A stretch of DNA of 64,000 nt from Bdellovibrionales bacterium RIFOXYD12_FULL_39_22 (GTDB lineage: Bacteria; Bdellovibrionota; Bacteriovoracia; Bacteriovoracales; Bacteriovoracaceae): positions 121,412 through 185,411 of the forward strand of contig MEQL01000061.1 of assembly GCA_001770205.1 (NCBI GenBank). Reading direction: 5' to 3'. Below the pieces are notes generated by a model. It made no database searches. It worked only from the letters and a program-made list of their open reading frames with translations, and was not told where the DNA came from. The translations under genes were made by a program, and so were the position numbers. Positions 19,372 through 27,632 of this stretch are shown here, one piece after another. Within the stretch, counting starts at the first letter, position 1; each line of letters starts with the position of its first letter.

Positions 19372-19731
19372 ATGATGCAGGGACAAGGTCAAGGAAGATG
19401 GCTGTCGATTTTAGAGTATGCCGGGTATCGTAAAATTTCTATCTCTACGATTCGTCGTTACATAAAAGACAAACGAGTTAAGGTGGAAGAACGTAGTGGT
19501 AAATATTTTATCTGGGTAGAAAAATATTTGGAAAATGAACTGCGGCCAATCTTAACAAACGACAATTTAGCAAAAGATGAAATGGAGCAGCTTCGCAAAG
19601 AAAACCAACTATTAAAAGAAGAGTTGGAAGATTTGCGCATGTTACTTAAAATATATGAAAGAGAGCGCTTTGATCGAATGGATTCTCGGAGCAATAAAGA
19701 GATATCTCCTCCGGAGATTCCACTAGCGTAA
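19372..19731 (+). CDS. Small helix-turn-helix protein with C-terminal coiled coil
   Basis: The 119-residue product has an N-terminal excisionase/MerR-like winged HTH (WLSILEYAGYRKISISTIRRYIKDKRV style, then a KYFIWVEKY wing) and, from about residue 70, a Leu/Glu heptad coiled coil (MEQLRKENQLLKEELEDLRML) for dimerisation. ATG 19372 with AAGAGG upstream is preferred over ATG 19321. It is probably a local DNA-binding regulator and could bind the palindrome at its own promoter; that is inference. The barrel protein gene follows 30 bp on. Confidence 0.75.
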   Translation: MMQGQGQGRWLSILEYAGYRKISISTIRRYIKDKRVKVEERSGKYFIWVEKYLENELRPILTNDNLAKDEMEQLRKENQLLKEELEDLRMLLKIYERERFDRMDSRSNKEISPPEIPLA

Positions 19732-19761
19732 TATGGAAAAGCAATTTTTAGTGGTGAAAAA

Positions 19762-21204
19762 ATGGCCAGTTTTAAAGTAATAGTTTTTTTGATGATGGCC
19801 GGCTGGAGCGTCGCCTTTGCGCGAGTTGCCACCAACAATATGCGCCATTGCATGATTTTACCTATCACGGATAATGTTGAGGGTGCCATTTCCTACCAAG
19901 TACATGAAGAAGTTGAAAAATATCTTAAAGAAAGTCGTTGGTGCTACTATCGTTATAATTCGGAAATATTGAGTATTTTACAAAATTATAGAAAAAAACT
20001 TTCAGAATATATTATCAATAAAGAGGTGCTGCGACTTATCGCTGAGAAAAGTCGTGCCGGATCTCTTCTCTATGTAACCCTTAATGCTAGTGCCAAGGGA
20101 GTAGATGTTGGGGTTACTGTTTTTGGAGAAAGCGGGGAAGATATATATTTCAAAGAGTCAACACAGTTGAATGTAAAAGATACTTCAATTATATCTCAGA
20201 CAGTTATGAACTGGCTGGATCTATATTCGAAAACAATTCCCTATTCTGGATCAGTTATGGGAATGTCAGGGGATCGTTTTACTGTGGATGTCGGCAGAGA
20301 TGCAGGAGTATTGGCCGGTAATGGCCTGGAAATAGTGCGGCCAGTAAAGATAAAAAGGCATCCGCTATTAAAAGAAATTGTAGAGTGGGATGTTGAACGA
20401 ATCGCTCAAGCAAAAATTACGGATGTTACGGAAGGACAGGCCCAGGCAGTTATTACTGTTCGATATGATGGTAAATCGATGGAAGCGGGTGATTGGGTTA
20501 GAGTAAATAGTAGTGAAGTGCAAAAAGAAGAAGAAGCAGAGTTTATAAAAAAACAAGATGTAACCTACGGGAAGATTGGCTCTTTAAGTATGGCCTTGCA
20601 TGGATCGCTATTGGCCAATAAAGTTATATTAGATCAATCAACCACAAAAAATGTGAGCTCATTCGGAGCAGGAGTAAGCGGCCAAGGAGAAATGTGGTTA
20701 ACGCGAAATATTATTGGCGTTTTGGCGGTGAGTAGAAAATTTGCCACCGCACCGAGCGGTGCCGGAAGCTTTATTTTAAAAGGCGGATATCGTTTTCTTC
20801 CCTTGGGTTTTTTCTTTGGCCCTCAGGTTGATGCTTATTTAGGTTATGGGCAGTATGCATATACAATTGATACTGATGCGGCAAAGGGATTTGTCGGGAG
20901 TACATATGGTGGCCTGCTTTTAGGAACAAAAGTTAATGTACCTGTCTATCAGGGAATTCGTGCTTTTGTTGGTTTAGATTTTATCTTTTCGCCATCGTAT
21001 CAAGAAGATGTAGTAGTCCATGGGACTGCCGATGCGACGTCACATTATGTAATTGATGTCGGAGGAAGTTATGCTTACGGCCCAACTATTTTGCTAGACC
21101 TTTCAATTTTAATGCAATCAAGCAGCGCTAACTTTAAAGATCCAGCAAAAAAAATTACACTCAGTGACACTTCGCTAAAACTTGGTTTCACAATAAACTT
21201 TTGA
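19762..21204 (+). CDS. Outer-membrane protein with N-terminal periplasmic domain and C-terminal barrel
   Basis: The 480-residue protein starts with a signal peptide (VIVFLMMAGWSVAFA). Residues 25-250 are periplasmic and contain DRFTVDVGRDAGVLAGNGLEIVRP, a pattern like the C-terminal domain of FlgT-type proteins. From about 265 the sequence alternates short strands and Gly/Asn turns and ends in Asn-Phe, typical of a small beta barrel. It sits between the HTH gene (30 bp) and ligA (56 bp), and all read the same way. Exact role is unknown; the domain assignment is by pattern only. Confidence 0.72.
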   Translation: MASFKVIVFLMMAGWSVAFARVATNNMRHCMILPITDNVEGAISYQVHEEVEKYLKESRWCYYRYNSEILSILQNYRKKLSEYIINKEVLRLIAEKSRAGSLLYVTLNASAKGVDVGVTVFGESGEDIYFKESTQLNVKDTSIISQTVMNWLDLYSKTIPYSGSVMGMSGDRFTVDVGRDAGVLAGNGLEIVRPVKIKRHPLLKEIVEWDVERIAQAKITDVTEGQAQAVITVRYDGKSMEAGDWVRVNSSEVQKEEEAEFIKKQDVTYGKIGSLSMALHGSLLANKVILDQSTTKNVSSFGAGVSGQGEMWLTRNIIGVLAVSRKFATAPSGAGSFILKGGYRFLPLGFFFGPQVDAYLGYGQYAYTIDTDAAKGFVGSTYGGLLLGTKVNVPVYQGIRAFVGLDFIFSPSYQEDVVVHGTADATSHYVIDVGGSYAYGPTILLDLSILMQSSSANFKDPAKKITLSDTSLKLGFTINF

Positions 21205-21260
21205 TTAAAATCAGTAATCAATATCACAGACCAAAAAATAAATAGGTGGAGAAAAAATCG

Positions 21261-23195
21261 ATGAAGAAAGAAGAGGACTTGGCCCAGCAAATTTTGCATC
21301 ATAAAATTTGTTATTATCAAGGTACCCCAGAAATTTCTGATGAGGACTATGATCGCCTAGAAGAGGAGTTGCGAAAAATTGCGCCAGGGCACCATGTTTT
21401 ACAAATGATAGGATCTGGCAGTATGGGTGGAGAAAAGGTCGCACATGAAAAGAAAATGCTCTCTCTTGCAAAAAGCTATGAACTTTCGGAATTAAAGGCC
21501 TGGGCGCTAGATCATGAGTTGCTTAGTATGCACAAAATTGATGGCGTTAGTTGTTCACTTATATACGAAAATGGAAAATTAAAACGTGCTAAAACTAGAG
21601 GAGATGGCGCATTTGGAGAGGACATTACGGCCAAAGTACTCTGGATGAAAAGCATACCAAAAGAAGTGCGCAATACTTCCAGGTTTGAGGTTAGAGGAGA
21701 GCTATGTTGTTTTGAAGAAAATTTTTTTCACCTCTCTAATGAGATGGAACAAAAAAAACTAGAAAGGCCAACATCACAAAGAAATATTGTGGCGGGCCTA
21801 ATTTCTCGTAAAGATAATCTAGAATTAAATCGATATATAAATTTTTGGGCCTTTGATTATATTACCGATGAAAACTTATATAAGTTGGAAATAGAGAAAT
21901 TTCATCAACTAGAAAAGCTTGGGTTTGCTGTGGTAGAAGTTAAAAAACATCATAATTTTCAGGGAGTAGAAGAGAGTATTAATGAGGCAGAGAAGTTTAT
22001 GAGTGATGGCCACTATCAAATTGATGGCCTGGTTTTTGTATATAATCAGTTGGCGCAACATCAGAAGTTAGGAGAAACGGCACACCATCCACGATATAAA
22101 ATGGCCTTTAAATTTCGAGGCGACTCAAAGCAAACAGTTATTGAAGACATTGAGTGGGGCGTTTCCCGTAATGGAATATTAACGCCGGTAGCGTTGGTGC
22201 GGCCAGTTGAGTTAAGTGGGGCCATGATCTCACGAGTTACTCTGCACAATTTTGGCGTGGTTAATAGCTATAAATTAAAACAAGGAGACGAGATAGAAAT
22301 TATTAGATCAGGAGAAGTTATTCCTAAGTTTTTGTCAGTAATTAAATCCTCAGAGAGCAAAATTAAAATTCCGCAGCAATGCCCTGTCTGTAAATCCTCT
22401 GTTAAGATTGAAGAAATAAGATTGTATTGCACTAACCCTAATTGCGTTGGAAGAGCACGCGAAAATATTTTAAATTTTGTGCAAAAAATTGGCATAGAGG
22501 ATCTTTCTTTTAAACGATTGGATCAATTAATAGAGTATGGAGCATTGACTTCAATAAGCGATCTCTATCGTCTTAGTGTCGATGATCTTTTTGCTTCCTT
22601 CAAAAAAGAAGGGTCTGCTGCAAAAAATGATGAAAAAAAGTTGGCCAATAAAATTTATAAAAGTATTCAATCTTCTAAAAACATAGGCATTATCCCCTTT
22701 TTTATCTCTTTGGGAATTTCTGGTGGCGCGGCCAACAAATGTGAAAAAATTGTAAAAAATGGAATAAACACCATCGAAAAAATTAAAGAATTAACCGTTG
22801 ATAAATTATTAACAATTGACTCCTTTGCAGAAAAATCTGCGACAGATTTTATACAATCACTACAAGAAAAAATTCCTCTAATAGATGAATTAGTTGGGCT
22901 AGGTTTTGTTATAAAAGATGAAGGCCGTACGCCAGATAGACTAAAAATTGAAAGTGCATTATTTGCGGGGAAAAGTTTTTGCATAACGGGGGCCCTGAGT
23001 GTTGGCCGTGATCTGATAGAAGAACAAATTAAAAAAAATGGAGGAGTGGTTGTTTCTTCGGTTTCTAAAAAAACCAATTATCTTCTTACTAATGAAACAG
23101 AATCATCTTCCTCGAAATTTAAAAAGGCCAAAGAATTACAGATTCCAATTGTAAGTGAAGAATGGCTAAACGAAAAATTAAAAAAAACTAATTAA
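21261..23195 (+). CDS. ligA: NAD-dependent DNA ligase LigA
   Basis: Seals nicks with NAD as adenylate donor. The protein has 644 residues from ATG 21261, chosen because AGGTGGAG lies at the right distance; a GTG at 21246 would place that site inside the gene. Domains in order: Ia (YYQGTPEISDEDYDRLEEEL), adenylation with the active-site lysine in HKIDGVS near residue 92, OB fold, a four-cysteine zinc site (CPVC and CTNPNC near 380-400), HhH repeats and a C-terminal BRCT domain (about 570-644). It is slightly shorter than the usual 670 residues. radA follows after 15 bp. Confidence 0.96.
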   Translation: MKKEEDLAQQILHHKICYYQGTPEISDEDYDRLEEELRKIAPGHHVLQMIGSGSMGGEKVAHEKKMLSLAKSYELSELKAWALDHELLSMHKIDGVSCSLIYENGKLKRAKTRGDGAFGEDITAKVLWMKSIPKEVRNTSRFEVRGELCCFEENFFHLSNEMEQKKLERPTSQRNIVAGLISRKDNLELNRYINFWAFDYITDENLYKLEIEKFHQLEKLGFAVVEVKKHHNFQGVEESINEAEKFMSDGHYQIDGLVFVYNQLAQHQKLGETAHHPRYKMAFKFRGDSKQTVIEDIEWGVSRNGILTPVALVRPVELSGAMISRVTLHNFGVVNSYKLKQGDEIEIIRSGEVIPKFLSVIKSSESKIKIPQQCPVCKSSVKIEEIRLYCTNPNCVGRARENILNFVQKIGIEDLSFKRLDQLIEYGALTSISDLYRLSVDDLFASFKKEGSAAKNDEKKLANKIYKSIQSSKNIGIIPFFISLGISGGAANKCEKIVKNGINTIEKIKELTVDKLLTIDSFAEKSATDFIQSLQEKIPLIDELVGLGFVIKDEGRTPDRLKIESALFAGKSFCITGALSVGRDLIEEQIKKNGGVVVSSVSKKTNYLLTNETESSSSKFKKAKELQIPIVSEEWLNEKLKKTN

Positions 23196-23210
23196 CCTAA
23201 GGAAAATGAG

Positions 23211-24578
23211 ATGGCCAAAAAATCACAATCACTTTTCATCTGTCAAAATTGTTCATATCAAACAACGAAATGGATGGGGCGTTGTCCAGAATGTGGGGAG
23301 TGGAATAGTTTTGAAGAGTCAGTTGAAAGCAATAGTTTGAGCGCAACTCAAACAGTAAGTGGTCGAGCGGTAGCATCATCTCCGCAAAAAGTTAAAGATA
23401 TAGATTCAGTGCAATTTGATCGAATTGCAACTGGAATTAATGAGTTTGATCGAGTTGTAGGAGGAGGACTAACCCGAGGATCGCTGACACTTATTGGAGG
23501 GGAACCCGGAGTGGGTAAATCAACACTACTTACGGCAGTTTTAGGAAAAATTAGCAACATAGTAAAAAATAATATTTTATATGTAAGCGGGGAAGAGTCT
23601 GCTTCACAAGTAGCAGATCGGGCCAAGCGAATTGGGATTAATCAAGAAAATGTATATGTTTTGCATGAAACACTTTGGCAAAACATTTTAGCACATATGA
23701 AAGCGATGCGGCCGGAGTGTGTGGTAATCGACTCCATTCAAACTACTGTCTCCGGAGATTTACAATCGCCTCCTGGCACAGTTTCGCAAATTAGAGAAGT
23801 AACTTATGAGTTAATGAATTATGTTAAGGCCAATGGGGTTACATGTTTTATCATTGGACATATAACCAAAGATGGTGCCATCGCCGGGCCCAAAATTTTA
23901 GAGCATATGGTAGATACGGTAATCTACTTTGAAGGGGATCAGTTTGGCCATTATCGGCTTCTGCGCTCAATCAAAAATCGTTTTGGAAATACAAATGAAG
24001 TGGGTATTTTTGAGATGAGTGATCGTGGCCTTCTAGAAGTTAACAATCCTTCACAATATTTTTTAGATGAAAGATTAAGCGGTTCTTATGGCCGCTCACT
24101 CACTTGTATTCTAGAAGGAAGTCGCTGTCTATTTGTAGAAATTCAGGCCTTAGTGGTAGAAAATAAATTTGGCAATGGCCGGCGTACTACACAAGGCATA
24201 GATCAAAATCGTCTCTCAATGTTAGTAGCGGTAATTGAAAAATATTTTGGAATTCCCTTGGGCCTTAACGATATATATCTCAATGTGGTTGGTGGAATTC
24301 GTCTTGATTCACGAGAGTCAGACTTAAGTGTTATTGCTTCGCTTCTAAGTTCTTTTCGGGGTAATCCAATTGCTGATGATACGGTTTTCATTGGAGAAAT
24401 TGGCCTAACCGGAGAGGTTCGAAGTGTACCGCGGATTGAACAACGCCTAAAAGAGATTTCGCAGTTAAATTATAAACGAGTTATTACTTCCTATAAAGCT
24501 GCCAAACAGTTTGAGGGGAAATTCTCAGTGGAGATTTTAGGCATTCGCCGTGCCCAGGAAATCGATAAGTTGCTATAA
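23211..24578 (+). CDS. radA: DNA repair protein RadA
   Basis: RecA-like helicase that helps branch migration and recombination intermediates. The 455-residue product has the N-terminal C4 zinc finger (CQNC ... CPEC, residues 10-30), Walker A GGEPGVGKST near residue 101, the RadA-specific KNRFG motif near 260 and a C-terminal Lon-protease-like domain (LNVVGGIRLDSRESDLSVIA). It lies 15 bp after ligA, forming a DNA-repair pair, and converges with the DUF4143 ATPase gene. Confidence 0.97.
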   Translation: MAKKSQSLFICQNCSYQTTKWMGRCPECGEWNSFEESVESNSLSATQTVSGRAVASSPQKVKDIDSVQFDRIATGINEFDRVVGGGLTRGSLTLIGGEPGVGKSTLLTAVLGKISNIVKNNILYVSGEESASQVADRAKRIGINQENVYVLHETLWQNILAHMKAMRPECVVIDSIQTTVSGDLQSPPGTVSQIREVTYELMNYVKANGVTCFIIGHITKDGAIAGPKILEHMVDTVIYFEGDQFGHYRLLRSIKNRFGNTNEVGIFEMSDRGLLEVNNPSQYFLDERLSGSYGRSLTCILEGSRCLFVEIQALVVENKFGNGRRTTQGIDQNRLSMLVAVIEKYFGIPLGLNDIYLNVVGGIRLDSRESDLSVIASLLSSFRGNPIADDTVFIGEIGLTGEVRSVPRIEQRLKEISQLNYKRVITSYKAAKQFEGKFSVEILGIRRAQEIDKLL

Positions 24579-24593
24579 GTCTTATTAGTCTGC

Positions 24594-25763
24594 TTAGGAT
24601 ATCCACTTCTCAATATTACTTAAAAATTGATCAAACGGAATTATATGGATGTTATTAAGTTTGAGTAAACGATTTCCGCGGTAGAGAATATAACTTCTGG
24701 TTGGAATTGAATTAATTTTGTCAAAGGCCTCAAGAGGTAAAACCCATTCATCGCGTGCTTTCTCTCCCCATTTAATTTCGATTGCAAAAACTTGCTTTTT
24801 TGCCTTAATAATCAAATCAACTTCTGTCTTGTAATCATCTCTGTAATAAAAAAGCTCCAACTCTTTTTTAAAATAAGAGTTGAAATGTATTAATTGCAAA
24901 ATGATCCATTGTTCAAAAAGATGGCCCAGTTGTTGCTCGGTCATCTTGTCTTCAGCAATTTTTAAAATACCATTTCTAACGCCCAAGTCGAAAAAATATA
25001 TTTTCTCTTTTTGTACTGCCTTTCTTACTGACTTAACTTTTGTGTATCCGGGAATTTTGTGAATGATAAGTGTTTCATAAAGAATATCAACATATCGTCG
25101 TAAACTCTCCTTGGGAATTTCTGAATCAGAGGCCAATGATGAATAATTAATTTCGTGGCCGGATGCAGAGGCCAAAACATCAAGGAATCGACTAAAGGTT
25201 GATAAGTTCCTCGCTAAGGCCTCTGCCTGAATTTCTTCACGTAAATATATCTCAATGTATTCTTTTAATAATTCTGGGCCATAAGTGTTCAGGTATACCT
25301 CGGGTAGTCCTCCGATTTGAAGTGATTTGAGAAGATTGAATTTTTCGCCAAGCTCCCAAAAGGTTAGCGGAAATAGGCGGTAAGAAAAAATTCTTCCAGG
25401 CAAAAGATTAATCTCTTTTTTCTTAAGCTTTCGTGCGGAAGAGCCACTAATACAAAAGATTAAATCTTTTTGTTCATCAATTAAGGCCTGCACAGTATTA
25501 ATCAAAGATGGTATGCGCTGAATTTCATCAATAAAAACAAGCGATCCAGCATTAAGTGGTGCAACAATTTTTTCGATTAAAGAAGGGTCTTTTAAATGAG
25601 AAAGAAACTCGGACTGCTTTGCCAAATTAATTTCAATTGCCGGGTGCAAATTTCTTATAAGGGTGCTCTTGCCCACCTGCCGTGGGCCAAGCAAAAGGAT
25701 ACTTTTGCCAAGGTTGAATTTCTCAGAAATTTTGTTTTCCAACTGCCGAATAATATTTTTCAT
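24594..25763 (-). CDS. AAA-family ATPase with DUF4143-type C-terminal domain
   Basis: The 389-residue protein has Walker A LGPRQVGKST near residue 26-35, Walker B LVFIDEIQRIPS near 85, sensor-like LIFCISGSSARKLKK near 118, and a C-terminal nuclease-like half with the VDLIIKAKKQVFAIEIKW pattern (Asp...Glu-x-Lys) near 330-350. This is the AAA_14/DUF4143 organisation, common and often horizontally spread, of uncertain function. There is no Shine-Dalgarno before ATG; the predicted transcription start falls on the ATG itself. Two strong palindromes lie directly upstream. Confidence 0.9.
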   Translation of the reverse strand: MKNIIRQLENKISEKFNLGKSILLLGPRQVGKSTLIRNLHPAIEINLAKQSEFLSHLKDPSLIEKIVAPLNAGSLVFIDEIQRIPSLINTVQALIDEQKDLIFCISGSSARKLKKKEINLLPGRIFSYRLFPLTFWELGEKFNLLKSLQIGGLPEVYLNTYGPELLKEYIEIYLREEIQAEALARNLSTFSRFLDVLASASGHEINYSSLASDSEIPKESLRRYVDILYETLIIHKIPGYTKVKSVRKAVQKEKIYFFDLGVRNGILKIAEDKMTEQQLGHLFEQWIILQLIHFNSYFKKELELFYYRDDYKTEVDLIIKAKKQVFAIEIKWGEKARDEWVLPLEAFDKINSIPTRSYILYRGNRLLKLNNIHIIPFDQFLSNIEKWIS

Positions 25764-25769
25764 CTACGT

Positions 25770-25799
25770 ATTATGGCCCATGTTGTGGGCCATAATCAA
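25770..25799 (-). promoter_or_regulatory. Leftward promoter covered by a perfect palindrome
   Basis: On the minus strand TTGATT (25799-25794), an 18-bp spacer and CATAAT (25775-25770) form a good promoter for the DUF4143 ATPase. The palindrome ATTATGGCCCA-tgttg-TGGGCCATAAT (25770-25796) spans it from -35 to -10, as an operator would. The predicted +1 lies near 25763, the first base of the start codon. Confidence 0.65.
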
Positions 25800-25802
25800 G
25801 CT

Positions 25803-25827
25803 TTTTGGCCCACAGCGTGGGCCAAAA
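25803..25827. repeat. Second GGCCCA palindrome upstream of the ATPase promoter
   Basis: TTTTGGCCCAC (25803-25813) and GTGGGCCAAAA (25817-25827) form a perfect 11-bp stem with a 3-nt loop. It shares the TGGGCCA core with the promoter palindrome 7 bp away and may be an auxiliary operator, or the read-through end of the gene upstream. Confidence 0.7.
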
Positions 25828-25880
25828 TCCGACTAAGAAAAAGAGTGGATCAACAAACATGAAACGAAAGGCAGGTCTTT

Positions 25881-26270
25881 TTACTCGGGAATTTCTTCGA
25901 TAAAAATAACTTGGTTATCAATTCCAAAAACAATTCCAATTCTTCCATCAACCTTTGCCGTTCCCCCACCTATTCGCTTTAAAGCACAATTACTTACGGT
26001 AAAAATTGCAATTCGTGCATTTGGATTCCAACTACTTTCTTCAAGAGAAAGAGGGCCGGTAAATGATCTAATGTATGCATTTTCACAATCTTTGCGAAAA
26101 AGACTGCCGGTTAATTCTGCCACACCGGTATCATTTATTCGGATAACATTTTTTCCGTCCTCAGAGCGAAAAACCTTATTATAAAAATCTTGTAATGTGA
26201 GTTGCTTCGCATCTGCAAAAGCAAAGTTACCAATTGATGCTAAACAAAGTAATAAAAATATTTTCTTCAT
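25881..26270 (-). CDS. Small secreted protein of unknown function
   Basis: The 129-residue product begins with a signal peptide (MKKIFLLLCLASIGNFAFA) after a strong GGAGG ribosome site. The mature part of about 110 residues has two cysteines (RKDCENAY and SNCALKR) that may pair, and short beta-like segments. It resembles the 13338-13745 product in size and design but has no clear sequence match to it. It lies between the phosphatase-like lipoprotein and the ATPase, all leftward, with gaps of about 200 and 117 bp. Confidence 0.75.
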   Translation of the reverse strand: MKKIFLLLCLASIGNFAFADAKQLTLQDFYNKVFRSEDGKNVIRINDTGVAELTGSLFRKDCENAYIRSFTGPLSLEESSWNPNARIAIFTVSNCALKRIGGGTAKVDGRIGIVFGIDNQVIFIEEIPE

Positions 26271-26468
26271 AGTGCCTCCAAAAAATATGCGATGGTTATC
26301 ATCACATTCCTCTATGAGTGGATTTTACGATATGAACCCAAAAAAGGGGTGAAATATTTTTATTTTCCCGAAAATTACATATTGGTGTCAATTTATTGTA
26401 CAGTGATTTGCGATTGTAATAGTGCTGCCAGAAAGTTACTTGATAAATAGAGATATGTTTTTTTGTCA

Positions 26469-27518
26469 CTAAAAGAGGTCATTAAAGATTTCAGAAATTG
26501 TTCGTTTTCGTGGATCAGTAATAATTCGTGACATGATGTCGCTTTCTTCAAAAATTCCACAGAAGTTTTCTGCACGTGCGCCGCTTGCAAAAACTGGAGA
26601 CATAAGCGCCGTCGAGCGATAAAGAACATTTTTACCTTTTAAATCAAACTCCGCCCACTCCTTTCCTTCCGTTGGAAATTCAAATGGACGAGGACCAGAG
26701 GAGGTGACGAGAAGTAGAATCTCATCATCTTTTTTTATTAAGTTGTTAAAATATGCCACGACGGAATCGAGTTCCATCAGAATCTCTTTGGCCTGGACAA
26801 TGTTTTTTTCGGCTAGGGCCTTTTGATAGTTAAAATCACGGACGATGAACAAAAAGCGCTCCTTGGGCCGAGTCACAAAACGGTTATAAACCGAATTAAT
26901 ATTCTCTAAAACGCTGGAGTAGCAATTATTTCCCTTACATGACTTATCAAAATAAACGGAAGGAGTAGAAAAAATAGTTTTCTCCAAAGAGTGAAAAGTC
27001 TTGGTTTCAAGAGAAGGCGCCTCCATCATTTCCCAGAAAAAAAGGGAAGAGGCAAATCCACTTTCATTAGCGGCAGAACACTTTGTGAGATCAGAGTATA
27101 GATTGCTTTCACTAGAAGTTTCAAAAATACCTGCTCGCATTCCGCTATCACTGGCGCGTAAGTATTTCCACAAAGGCCCTAACTTGTAGTCTTCACAATT
27201 TCCGTTGATAAGGCCTTTACCAACCATTTGTGCCAAAAAACCATCACGTGCCGAAGGACGAACTTTAAGTAAATTATAATTCCAGGCCTTACCAAAACAG
27301 AGCATTGATTCCATGTTAGTTAGTGCAATTGCCTCGGCACTAGAAAAACGCAGCATTGCCAATTGCTCTTCGGCCAGTCCGGCAATCTGAATCCAGATTA
27401 TTTTGCTCGGTCTTTGGCCAAAGAGGTGATCTTTGCGACTGATTGTCTTGCTGGTGCCACAACCAAAAAGAAATAACAGCGCAAAGAGATATAATATTTT
27501 GGCAGCAATAGAGATCAT
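26469..27518 (-). CDS. Lipoprotein with degenerate alkaline-phosphatase-like fold
   Basis: The 349-residue protein starts with a lipoprotein signal (ALLFLFGC, Cys near residue 20). The pattern KIIWIQIAGLAEEQLAMLRF near residue 40 and VFASGARAENFCGIFEESDIMSRII near 310-335 resemble the first strand and the closing region of alkaline phosphatase/sulfatase superfamily proteins. The metal-binding Asp expected after the first strand is missing (IQIAG instead of a D-G pair), so it may not be catalytic. Six or more further cysteines occur. The superfamily call is by pattern and remains tentative. Confidence 0.7.
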   Translation of the reverse strand: MISIAAKILYLFALLFLFGCGTSKTISRKDHLFGQRPSKIIWIQIAGLAEEQLAMLRFSSAEAIALTNMESMLCFGKAWNYNLLKVRPSARDGFLAQMVGKGLINGNCEDYKLGPLWKYLRASDSGMRAGIFETSSESNLYSDLTKCSAANESGFASSLFFWEMMEAPSLETKTFHSLEKTIFSTPSVYFDKSCKGNNCYSSVLENINSVYNRFVTRPKERFLFIVRDFNYQKALAEKNIVQAKEILMELDSVVAYFNNLIKKDDEILLLVTSSGPRPFEFPTEGKEWAEFDLKGKNVLYRSTALMSPVFASGARAENFCGIFEESDIMSRIITDPRKRTISEIFNDLF

Positions 27519-27632
27519 ATTATAACTCTCCTCTAACGGTATCCTTTAATATTTTCATAGTAGATAATCTATCCTATTCTATTCTGACAACAATAACAAA
27601 TCAATCAAGTGCTAAAAGGAAGGAGCAAATTG

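Noticed and set aside
24579..24593. Possible terminator between convergent radA and the DUF4143 ATPase gene
   Set aside because: The 15-bp gap holds no inverted repeat.
25764..25880. The GGCCCA palindromes as ends of a mobile element or CRISPR-like repeats
   Set aside because: There are only two, with different arms, no spacers of regular length, no target duplication and no transposase; a promoter/operator reading fits better.
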